14,728 bases of DNA from an uncultured Collinsella sp. (GTDB lineage Bacteria > Actinomycetota > Coriobacteriia > Coriobacteriales > Coriobacteriaceae): assembly GCA_958346165.1 (NCBI GenBank), contig CATVQO010000021.1:1-14728 (forward strand), in the 5' to 3' direction. Positions 9,158 through 14,728 of this stretch are shown here, in pieces. The notes beneath the pieces were generated by a model, which saw nothing but the letters and a program-made list of their open reading frames with translations, did no database searches and was not told where the DNA came from. Made by a program: the position numbers and the translations under genes. How positions within the stretch are numbered: the first letter of the stretch is position 1; the number at the start of each line of letters is the position of its first letter.

Positions 9158-9304
9158 TGCTGGAACGACCGAAGCATCGCTGCGCTGGTCTGTTTATCCT
9201 CACGTCCTTCTCTTCCTCCCGTTAGCCGATATGTCCGCAGTAACCCTGTCGCGCTGGGCGATAATGGACAAATGTTCATGTTAATCGTGAGGGAGGAGCT
9301 CGAT

Positions 9305-10675
9305 ATGGCGTCTGCCGATCGTTCCACGTTGTTTATCAATGCGACCGTTCTGGATGGTTCGGAACATATGGAGCCGCAGCCCGACATGGCCGTGGTCGTC
9401 GAACGCGGCGTCATCACATGGATGGGGCCGAGTGCTGTGGCGCAGGCGCCTGCAGGTGCCGAGGTCATCGACCTGGCAGGGGCGTATCTCATGCCAGGCC
9501 TCATCAATATGCATGTGCATCTGTGCGGCTCGGGCAAGCCGGTTTCGGCGGGCGATGCGGGCGCGCTGATGAAAAAGCTCGATAATCCCGTGGGGCGCGC
9601 CATCGTGCGCCACATTCTTAAGGGCAGCGCCCAACAACAGCTGGCAAGCGGCGTGACAACGGTACGTGGCGCGGGCGACCCGCTGTTTGCGGATCTTGCC
9701 GTGCGCGATGCTATCGATGCCGGCAAGTATCAAGGTCCTCGCCTGGTGGCGCCGGGAACGGGCGTTACGGTGCCGGGGGGCCATGGTGCTGGCTTGTTCG
9801 CCCAGGTGGCTAACAGTCCCGCCGAGGCGGCCGAACAGGTGCGCGACCTGTATGCGCGCGGTGCCGATGTCATTAAACTGTTCGTAACGGGCGGCGTGTT
9901 CGATGCGACTGAGGTGGGCGAGCCGGGCGTGCTGCGCATGCCGGTCGATGTCGCCGCGGCGGCGTGCAAGGCGGCGCACGATATGGGCCTTCCGGTTATG
10001 GCCCATATCGAGAGCACCGAGGGCGTGAAGGCCGCGCTTGAGGCCGGCGTTGACACGATTGAGCACGGCGCTCCGTTGACGCCCGAGATCCTGGAGCTGT
10101 ACCGCGGCGCCGCGGGTACACAGCTTGAGGGGCGTGCGCCCAGCGTGACCTGCACCATCAGCCCCGCACTGCCGTTTGTATTGCTCGATCCGGAGAAGAC
10201 TCATTCGACTGACACGCAAAAGAAGAACGGCGACATCGTATGCTCGGGCATTATCGAGAGTGCGCGTGCGGCGCTGGAAGCCGGTATCAAGGTAGGCCTG
10301 GGCACGGATTCGAGCTGCCCGTTCGTGACCCAGTACGACATGTGGCGCGAGGTGGCCTATTTTGCCAAGTACGTGGGCGTGAGCAATGCGTTTGCGCTGC
10401 ATACGGCCACGCAGGTCAATGCCGAGCTGCTGGGCCTGGGCGGCGAGACCGGCACAATCGAGTGCGGTAAGGTCGCCGATATCCTGGTGACGCGCGAGAA
10501 CCCGCTCGATGACCTGTGCGCTCTGCGTGAGCCAATGCACGTGATGTGCCGCGGTGATCTGGTGCGCAAGCTCAAGGTGAAGCGTATCCCCGAGGTTGAT
10601 AACGAGCTCGACACGATTATGGCCATGCCGGCTGAGGCGCTGGCCGAGGAGCTCGCCCGCGACGGCGTAGCTTAG
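9305..10675 (+). CDS. Metal-dependent amidohydrolase (imidazolonepropionase/prolidase-like)
   Basis: This is a 456-residue cytoplasmic enzyme of the amidohydrolase superfamily, with a composite beta-sandwich plus TIM barrel. The metal-site residues are in canonical order: His70 and His72 (MHVHL), Lys191 (VIKLFVTGG, the usual carbamylated bridging lysine), His234 (MAHIES), His254 (IEHGAP) and Asp335 (LGTDSS). This set fits a binuclear-metal hydrolase. Characterised relatives hydrolyse Xaa-Pro or Xaa-Arg/Lys dipeptides or cyclic amides; the substrate here cannot be read from the sequence. I chose the ATG at 9305 because GGAGGAG lies 6 nt upstream and the beta-sandwich starts soon after it. The frame is open upstream to 9095, but that part overlaps the repeat element. 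It appears monocistronic and ends at a strong bidirectional terminator. No transporter or peptide-degradation partner is adjacent. Confidence 0.88.
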   Translation: MASADRSTLFINATVLDGSEHMEPQPDMAVVVERGVITWMGPSAVAQAPAGAEVIDLAGAYLMPGLINMHVHLCGSGKPVSAGDAGALMKKLDNPVGRAIVRHILKGSAQQQLASGVTTVRGAGDPLFADLAVRDAIDAGKYQGPRLVAPGTGVTVPGGHGAGLFAQVANSPAEAAEQVRDLYARGADVIKLFVTGGVFDATEVGEPGVLRMPVDVAAAACKAAHDMGLPVMAHIESTEGVKAALEAGVDTIEHGAPLTPEILELYRGAAGTQLEGRAPSVTCTISPALPFVLLDPEKTHSTDTQKKNGDIVCSGIIESARAALEAGIKVGLGTDSSCPFVTQYDMWREVAYFAKYVGVSNAFALHTATQVNAELLGLGGETGTIECGKVADILVTRENPLDDLCALREPMHVMCRGDLVRKLKVKRIPEVDNELDTIMAMPAEALAEELARDGVA

Positions 10676-10688
10676 GCGCTGGCGCGAC

Positions 10689-10720
10689 GGGGCGACAGCT
10701 TTATCGAATGATGTCGCCCC
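10689..10720 (+). other. GC-rich hairpin just after the amidohydrolase stop
   Basis: GGGGCGACA (10689-10697) and TGTCGCCCC (10712-10720) form a perfect 9-bp stem with a 14-nt loop. There is no T-tract after it, so it is not a complete intrinsic terminator. It may protect the mRNA 3' end or pause polymerase before the strong terminator that follows. Confidence 0.5.
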
Positions 10721-10725
10721 ATGCA

Positions 10726-10760
10726 AAAAGCCGAGGTCTCAGTGCGAGGCCTCGGCTTTT
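10726..10760. terminator. Strong bidirectional terminator between convergent genes
   Basis: AAAAGCCGAGGTCTC (10726-10740) pairs with GAGGCCTCGGCTTTT (10746-10760) over 15 bp with one G-U, around a 5-nt loop AGTGC. The A-tract and T-tract flanks give a U-run on either strand. It lies between the rightward amidohydrolase and the leftward zinc-ribbon gene, and can end both transcripts. Confidence 0.9.
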
Positions 10761-10782
10761 ATTTTGCCCTATGGTGTAGCGG

Positions 10783-11256
10783 CTAGGAGCGCGTTTCCAT
10801 CTTGGCGTGGCACTTGGGGCAGGTGACGCGGATCTTGCCCTTGCCCTTGGGGACGGACAGCATCTGGCCGCAGTTGGGGCACTTGAGGTACGCCGTGGTC
10901 TTGCGGCCCTTCCACATCTTCTTGGCCGTTCGCTTGGCGCGCTCAAAGTCTTCCTTGCTGGTGCCGGCCGCGCGCGAGGCGTTGGAAGCCGCAGTCCCGC
11001 CGCCCAAGCTGGCGACGTATTTGCCCAAGCCGGGAACATTGGCAGTCGCGGCGACAAAGGTCTCGTTCTCCTTGCGACGTGCATCGATGTTTTTGGACAG
11101 GCCGCGCAGCACGCCAATTACGATGACGGCGATGGCGATCCAGCTGAGCCACTGGATGTGGGCTATCGATCCGATCATCGCGATGATGATGCCGGCAAAA
11201 CCCATTACGATGGTGAGTTCATCGGCGCCATTGCGACCCTTCATAAAGTCATTCAT
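10783..11256 (-). CDS. Small membrane protein with C-terminal zinc ribbon
   Basis: The 157-residue protein has two adjacent hydrophobic segments (about 15-32 and 36-51), which should place it in the cytoplasmic membrane as a hairpin. A basic, Gly/Ala-containing linker (about 52-120) leads to a zinc ribbon. The ribbon has Cys126/129 (CPNCG) and Cys146/149 (CPKCH), with LSVPKGKGKIRVT between them, close to the short MJ0042/RpoP-like ribbon pattern found fused to membrane segments in gut Firmicutes and actinobacteria. Its biochemical role is unknown. I chose the ATG at 11256 (AAAGG about 9 nt upstream); an upstream in-frame GTG at 11286 has no ribosome site. It is transcribed alone toward the shared terminator. 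The copper operon upstream on the same strand is separated from it by a repeat-rich gap. Confidence 0.82.
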   Translation of the reverse strand: MNDFMKGRNGADELTIVMGFAGIIIAMIGSIAHIQWLSWIAIAVIVIGVLRGLSKNIDARRKENETFVAATANVPGLGKYVASLGGGTAASNASRAAGTSKEDFERAKRTAKKMWKGRKTTAYLKCPNCGQMLSVPKGKGKIRVTCPKCHAKMETRS

Positions 11257-11310
11257 GCAAATTGCCTTTCGTTCGATATGCTGCACGCCTTTATACCCGA
11301 TTTAGAGCAA

Positions 11311-11381
11311 GGGGGACAGGTTAATCTGCACCAATGTGGTGCAAACATACCTGTCCCCGGAACACCAAGACGGTGCAAAGA
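11311..11381. repeat. GGGGACAGGT two-tier palindromic element
   Basis: The outer arms GGGGACAGGT (11312-11321) and ACCTGTCCCC (11349-11358) are exact complements. They enclose an inner hairpin TGCACC(AATGT)GGTGCA at 11327-11343. A diverged second copy of the inner unit follows: CACCAATGTGGTGCAAACA (11329-11347) and CACCAAGACGGTGCAAAGA (11363-11381) match at 15 of 19 positions. The element sits between csoR and the zinc-ribbon gene and could also stop the copper transcript. Its form resembles REP-type palindromes mobilised by Y1 (RAYT) transposases, but no transposase is in view. Confidence 0.65.
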
Positions 11382-11402
11382 AGTCTGTTTCCAATGCCCC
11401 AA

Positions 11403-11675
11403 TTACTTGGAGAGTTTGTCGACGACGCGTTCGATCTCGGCGAGCTTGGCGGCTTTGAGGTCTTCGTCGCCCGATTCGATTGCCGAAGTCACGCAGCCCT
11501 CGATATGCGCCTTGAGCACGTCGGCGTTGATGCGCGCGAGGAGCGCCTGTGTGGCCATGAGCTGCGTGGAAATATCGACGCAATAGCGGTCCTCATCGAC
11601 CATCCGCAAGATGCCGTCGATCTGGCCGCGTGCCGTCTTGAGCATGCGGGTCACCGATTTGTGGTCTGCCATCAT
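11403..11675 (-). CDS. csoR: CsoR-family copper-sensing transcriptional repressor
   Basis: This 90-residue, all-helical DNA-binding protein should repress the copper operon and release DNA when it binds Cu(I). The Cu(I) ligands are in the exact CsoR spacing: Cys32, His57 and Cys61 (C-x24-H-x3-C), the same spacing as in the Mycobacterium tuberculosis protein. This separates it from the related nickel (RcnR) and formaldehyde (FrmR) sensors. The start at the first of two consecutive Met codons is supported by GAGGA about 6 nt upstream. It is the last gene of the copA-copZ-csoR unit, 48 nt after copZ. A likely target is the G/C dyad at 14496-14508 in the copA promoter, which would make the operon self-repressing. 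Confidence 0.93.
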   Translation of the reverse strand: MMADHKSVTRMLKTARGQIDGILRMVDEDRYCVDISTQLMATQALLARINADVLKAHIEGCVTSAIESGDEDLKAAKLAEIERVVDKLSK

Positions 11676-11723
11676 GGCGGGTCCTCGTTTCTGGTCGATG
11701 GGGTCGAGTGCTTCTGGTAGCTG

Positions 11724-11945
11724 CTACGCGGCGGTCACGGACAGGGCGTGGAACTTCTCGCCCGCGGCCTCGACGGCGGCGGCGAGCTGCTCGGCGGTCA
11801 CGGTGTCGGCGCACTTCACCTGGACGGTCTGGGTCTCGTGATCGGCGTCGGCGTCGGTCACGCCGACCACGTTGAGCAGTGCCGTCTCGACAGTGGCGTC
11901 GCAGTGGCCGCACATGAGGCCGGAAGTCTTGATTGTGTAACGCAT
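11724..11945 (-). CDS. copZ: Copper chaperone, single heavy-metal-associated domain
   Basis: This 73-residue cytosolic protein is a single ferredoxin-like HMA domain. It should bind Cu(I) through Cys12 and Cys15 (GLMCGHC) and deliver it to CopA or CsoR. The His in CGHC is typical of CopZ-type chaperones. I chose the ATG at 11945 because GAGAGGGA lies just upstream and the HMA fold starts at once. The frame runs open to 12056, but that extension overlaps an inverted repeat and lacks a ribosome site. It is the middle gene of the copper operon, 147 nt after copA. The long gap holds a structured repeat, so its expression may be uncoupled from copA. HMA chaperones for other metals exist, but the neighbours point to copper. 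Confidence 0.92.
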   Translation of the reverse strand: MRYTIKTSGLMCGHCDATVETALLNVVGVTDADADHETQTVQVKCADTVTAEQLAAAVEAAGEKFHALSVTAA

Positions 11946-11988
11946 GGGTATCCCTCTCTGTTGTGTCGGCTTTCCCAGCCACCCGACC

Positions 11989-12046
11989 TTGACCTTCAAG
12001 CCGTCGCTCGCGTACCAAAGTACGCGTCGCTCCTCTTTCAGGTCAA
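11989..12046 (-). repeat. Compound inverted repeat between copA and copZ
   Basis: On the operon strand the outer arms TTGACCT and AGGTCAA enclose a central 7-bp hairpin CGCGTAC(TTTG)GTACGCG, with symmetric 13-nt internal loops between them. GAGCGACG-like repeats flank the central hairpin. A second possible stem (GTCGG with CCGAC, 11965-11988) adjoins it toward copZ. It may be an mRNA processing or stability element, or a dispersed repeat; there is no T-tract for termination. Confidence 0.6.
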
Positions 12047-12092
12047 TCTCGGGCACCTGGAAAACCCGTTCTAAATGGACTTAATGGTGAGC

Positions 12093-14435
12093 CTATTTTG
12101 CCACTTTAGGCTTAAAGGATTTTAGGCGCAGCGCATTGCTTACGACGCAGACGCTCGACAGGCTCATGGCCGCGGCGCCAAACATCGGCGAGAGCTGCCA
12201 TCCGGTGAGCGGGAAGAACACGCCCGCCGCCAGCGGAATGCCGATGCCGTTGTAGAACAGTGCCCAGAACAGGTCCTGCTTGATGTTGCGGATCGTGGCG
12301 CGCGAAAGCTCGATGGCGCGGGCGACGTCCATGAGGTCGCTGCGCATGAGTACCACGTCGGCGCCCTCCTTGGCGATGTCGGCGCCGGTGCCGATAGCGA
12401 GGCCCACGTCGGAGCGCGCCAGGGCGGGGGAGTCGTTGATGCCGTCGCCCACCATGGCGACCTTGCCGCCCGCATCCTGCAGTTCGCGCACGTGGCGCTC
12501 CTTGTCGGCGGGAAGAACGTCGGCGATAACCTGCTCGCTGGTGAGTCCCACGCGGCGGGCGATGGCCTCTGCTGTCACGCGGTTGTCACCGGTGAGCATG
12601 CGCACGTCGACGCCGAGCTTGCGGAGCGCGGCGATGGCCTCGGCACTCGTTTCTTTGACCTCGTCAGCCACGGCGATGGTGCCAACGAGCTCGCTGTTCT
12701 TGGCAAAGAACAGCGGCGTTTTGCCCTCGGTGGCAAATTGCTCGGCAAGGTCCGTAGGCACGGCAGCACCCAACTCGTTCATCAGACGAACGTTGCCGGC
12801 TGCGATGGTATTCTGCCCCTCGCGTGCCGTAACGCCTCGTCCGGGCACGGCGGCAAAGTCCTCGACCATGCGTGCGACGATTCCGCGCGTTTCGCACTCG
12901 GCCATAATCGCCTCGGCCAGTGGGTGCTCACTCTGGCGCTCTAGTGCGGCGGCAAGCTTGAGCAGCGCCTTTTCACTCATGGCGGGCGAGCCGTCGGCGC
13001 GCGCTGCAACCACGATATCGGTCACGGCCGGCTTGCCGCGGGTGACGGTGCCCGTCTTATCGAGCACCACGGTGCCCACGTTGCGCAGATTCTCCAGCGC
13101 CTCGGCGCTCTTAAACAGGATGCCCATCTCGGCGCCCTTGCCGGTGCCCACCATAATGGCGACGGGCGTGGCCAGGCCCAGCGCGCACGGGCAGCTGATC
13201 ACCAGCACGGCCACGGCGGAGGTGAGCGCCTCGTTCACGCTGCCGGTCAGTGCCATCCACGCCACAAAGGTCACGGCCGAGATTGCAAACACCACGGGCA
13301 CAAACACGCCGGCGACCTTATCGGCCATGCGGGCAATGGGCGCCTTGGTGGCGTTGGCGTCCTCGACAAGCTGGATGATCTTGGCAAGCGACGTGTCGGC
13401 GCCCACGCGTGTGGCACGGAAGGTAAACGATCCGGTGCGGTTGACCGTGGCGGCGTTGACGGTGTCACCGGCGGCCTTTTCCACGGGGATGGACTCGCCG
13501 GTGAGCGCGCTCTCGTCCACGGCCGACGCGCCCTCGAGTACCACGCCGTCGACAGGGATAGACTCGCCGGGGCGCACACGCAGGACCTGGCCGGGAAGGA
13601 TGCTGTCGACGTCGACGGTGGTCTCGGTGCCGTCGTCGGCAACGACGGTCGCGGTCTTGGGTGCTAGGTCGATGAGTGCCTCGATAGCGCCGCCGGTTTT
13701 GGACTTGCTGCGCGTCTCGAGATATTTGCCCACGGTGACGAGCGACAGGATGGTGCCGGCGCTCTCAAAATACAGGTTGTCCATGCCTGTCATCATAGCC
13801 TCGTGAACCTGCCCGGCGGCCAGCTGGTCGGCCATGATAAACATGGCGTAGAGCGACCAGGCAATGGAAGCGGTGGCACCGACGGCGATGAGGGCGTCCA
13901 TGGTGGGCGCGCCGTGCACGAGTGATTTGAAGCCGTTGATAAAGTACGCGTCGTTGATGTAGACGATGGGGATGAGCAGGACAAGCTCGGTGAGGGCGAG
14001 CGTCATGCTGTGGATATGGTCCGTGAAGATGCCGGGCAGCGGCCAGCCGAGCATGTGTCCCATGCCTATGTAGAACAGCGGGATAAGAAAGATGATTGAG
14101 ATGATGAGTCGGGTGCGCATAGCGGAGGCAGTGGCCTCTAGCTTTTTGGTGGGCGACTCCATATGGGTGGCTCCGGATCTGGCTTGCGCGTTGCCGCTTG
14201 AGTTGGCGGCATCGGTGCCCGTGCTGACGGGCGAGGCCGAATAGCCCGCGCGGTCGACGGCAGTGCAGATATCGTCGGGGGAGACCTGCGCGGGGTCATA
14301 GTCGACCATCATGGAACCGGCGAGCAGGTTGACCGCGACGCTTTGGACGCCGTCGAGCTTGCTCACGGCGCGGTCCACGTGCGCCTGGCAAGCGGCGCAT
14401 GTCATGCCGCCCACGTCGAACTTATCTTGAGCCAT
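12093..14435 (-). CDS. copA: Cu(I)-exporting P1B-type ATPase
   Basis: This 780-residue membrane pump uses ATP to export Cu(I) from the cytoplasm. Order: one N-terminal HMA domain with Cys13/Cys16 (GMTCAAC); a ~30-residue Ser/Ala/Gly-rich linker (about 70-100); two platform helices; the actuator domain with TGES (312-315); the transport site CPC (415-417); the phosphorylation motif DKTGT (Asp459); the nucleotide-domain HP (504-505); and GDGINDSP (663-670). The helix-7 YN (728-729) and helix-8 MSLSS (757-761) are the remaining Cu(I) determinants of P1B-1 pumps. All catalytic residues are present. The start is supported by AAAGGAG 6 nt upstream. It is the first gene of the copA-copZ-csoR operon, with a copper-repressor-like dyad in its promoter. 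Confidence 0.97.
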   Translation of the reverse strand: MAQDKFDVGGMTCAACQAHVDRAVSKLDGVQSVAVNLLAGSMMVDYDPAQVSPDDICTAVDRAGYSASPVSTGTDAANSSGNAQARSGATHMESPTKKLEATASAMRTRLIISIIFLIPLFYIGMGHMLGWPLPGIFTDHIHSMTLALTELVLLIPIVYINDAYFINGFKSLVHGAPTMDALIAVGATASIAWSLYAMFIMADQLAAGQVHEAMMTGMDNLYFESAGTILSLVTVGKYLETRSKSKTGGAIEALIDLAPKTATVVADDGTETTVDVDSILPGQVLRVRPGESIPVDGVVLEGASAVDESALTGESIPVEKAAGDTVNAATVNRTGSFTFRATRVGADTSLAKIIQLVEDANATKAPIARMADKVAGVFVPVVFAISAVTFVAWMALTGSVNEALTSAVAVLVISCPCALGLATPVAIMVGTGKGAEMGILFKSAEALENLRNVGTVVLDKTGTVTRGKPAVTDIVVAARADGSPAMSEKALLKLAAALERQSEHPLAEAIMAECETRGIVARMVEDFAAVPGRGVTAREGQNTIAAGNVRLMNELGAAVPTDLAEQFATEGKTPLFFAKNSELVGTIAVADEVKETSAEAIAALRKLGVDVRMLTGDNRVTAEAIARRVGLTSEQVIADVLPADKERHVRELQDAGGKVAMVGDGINDSPALARSDVGLAIGTGADIAKEGADVVLMRSDLMDVARAIELSRATIRNIKQDLFWALFYNGIGIPLAAGVFFPLTGWQLSPMFGAAAMSLSSVCVVSNALRLKSFKPKVAK

Positions 14436-14482
14436 GGCTTCTCCTTTCTGTGGCGTAGTGTTGGAATTGTTAACCTGCCGAT

Positions 14483-14513
14483 ACTATACACCCATACCCC
14501 CTGGGGGTGTCCA
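14483..14513 (-). promoter_or_regulatory. copA promoter with embedded G/C dyad operator
   Basis: On the minus strand, TGGACA (14513-14508) and TATAGT (14488-14483) resemble -35 and -10 boxes with a 19-bp spacer. Within the spacer lies ACCCCC-T-GGGGGT (14496-14508), a perfect 6+1+6 dyad overlapping the -35 edge. G/C-tract dyads of this kind are typical CsoR operators, and csoR ends the operon. The 19-bp spacer would also fit a CueR/MerR-type activator, but none is encoded here. Confidence 0.65.
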
Positions 14514-14522
14514 GTACAGAAA

Positions 14523-14539
14523 GAAATGTATGACATTTC
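14523..14539. other. Small hairpin upstream of the copA promoter
   Basis: GAAATG (14523-14528) and CATTTC (14534-14539) are perfect complements around TATGA. It lies just upstream of the copA -35 box. It could be a second regulator site or be without function; the sequence gives no further hint. Confidence 0.3.
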
Positions 14540-14582
14540 GATACAGATGAGGGTGGCTGCTCAATCGTTGGCAGCCCCTGTC

Positions 14583-14647
14583 AAACATCTCAACCTGTAA
14601 CATCTAACAGGGAAAATGACCTCTAACTGTTACAAATCGAGATTTTG
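14583..14647 (-). repeat. 65-nt hairpin element, copy 5 (inverted orientation)
   Basis: The arms AAACATCTCAACCTGTAAC (14583-14601) and GTTACAAATCGAGATTTTG (14629-14647) flank a 27-nt centre. Read on the minus strand they pair at 17 of 19 positions with three G-U pairs; on the plus strand those three become mismatches. This copy is therefore oriented opposite to copies 2, 3 and 6. It lies about 150 bp upstream of copA. Confidence 0.8.
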
Positions 14648-14662
14648 TTTTGCGTGGCTGAG

Positions 14663-14727
14663 TTCTGTCTTGATCTGTAACGGTTCGGCCGGTTTTTGCT
14701 GAGCAGCTGTTGCAGATTGAGACAATC
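14663..14727 (+). repeat. 65-nt hairpin element, copy 6
   Basis: The left arm TTCTGTCTTGATCTGTAAC (14663-14681) and right arm GTTGCAGATTGAGACAATC (14709-14727) pair over the inner 16 positions on the + strand, three as G-U; the outer three fail. The centre is again exactly 27 nt. It starts 80 nt after copy 5 starts, with a 15-nt linker, and ends at the window edge. Confidence 0.8.
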
Positions 14728-14728
14728 G

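Larger units (their letters stand above)
8981..9304. other. Intergenic region with a tandem hairpin doublet (324 bp)
   Basis: This gap between two rightward genes contains copies 3 and 4 of the 65-nt element (9012-9157) and then about 145 bp with no recognisable gene. It ends in the GGAGGAG ribosome site (9292-9298) of the amidohydrolase. GATAAT at 9260-9265 could be a -10 box, but no good -35 box is seen at the expected distance. No classical terminator for the preceding gene is visible. Confidence 0.6.

Noticed and set aside
9095..9304. N-terminal extension of the amidohydrolase to 9095
   Set aside because: The extension reads through hairpin copy 4, lacks a ribosome site and has no amidohydrolase character. 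The ATG at 9305 has a strong GGAGGAG.
9281..10726. 481-residue frame antisense to the amidohydrolase
   Set aside because: The sense strand carries all amidohydrolase metal ligands; the antisense product resembles nothing and has no start signal.
11946..12056. N-terminal extension of copZ from a GTG at 12056
   Set aside because: The extra 37 residues overlap the compound inverted repeat and no ribosome site precedes the GTG. The ATG at 11945 has GAGAGGGA and begins the HMA fold directly.
12280..13806. 508-residue frame antisense to copA
   Set aside because: The Ser/Ala/Thr-rich product mirrors the CopA codons; the sense strand has every P-type ATPase motif.
14555..14576. GGCTGC/GCAGCC hairpin as a terminator
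   Set aside because: The 6-bp stem with a 10-nt loop has no T-tract on either strand; I do not claim a function.

Overview
The window looks like a chromosomal segment of a high-GC gut actinobacterium of the class Coriobacteriia, most likely Collinsella or a close relative. This rests on the strong G/C bias at third codon positions, the protein sequences and my recognition of the gene types; no database was searched. I recognise no phage gene, transposase, CRISPR array, tRNA or rRNA.

Layout from left to right: (1) 127-1383 (-), a complete Nramp-family Mn/Fe transporter. (2) 1746-7930 (+), a complete gltB-gltD operon for NADPH-type glutamate synthase, closed by a strong hairpin terminator. (3) 8273-8980 (+), an unrecognised 235-residue protein. 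(4) 9305-10675 (+), a metal-dependent amidohydrolase. It ends at a bidirectional terminator shared with (5) 10783-11256 (-), a small membrane protein with a C-terminal zinc ribbon. (6) 14435-11403 (-), a copper-resistance operon in the order copA (Cu(I) export ATPase), copZ (copper chaperone), csoR (copper-sensing repressor). A G/C-rich perfect dyad sits inside the predicted copA promoter, so the operon probably represses itself until copper rises.

The most unusual content is between the genes. Five near-complete copies and one decayed copy of a 65-nt hairpin element occupy four of the intergenic regions. Each complete copy has a conserved 19-nt left arm (about AAAYRTCTYRATCTGTAAC), a centre of exactly 27 nt, and a 19-nt right arm. 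The centres differ in sequence, yet most can fold into a second hairpin. In most copies the arm discrepancies are G-U pairs on one strand, which gives each copy an apparent orientation. Four copies form two tandem doublets with 80-81 nt periodicity. I know of no described function for this element.

Two further palindromic elements share a GGGGACA core (7941-8007 and 11311-11381). A compound inverted repeat lies between copA and copZ (11989-12046), and three 12-bp direct repeats lie upstream of the unknown gene (8141-8170).
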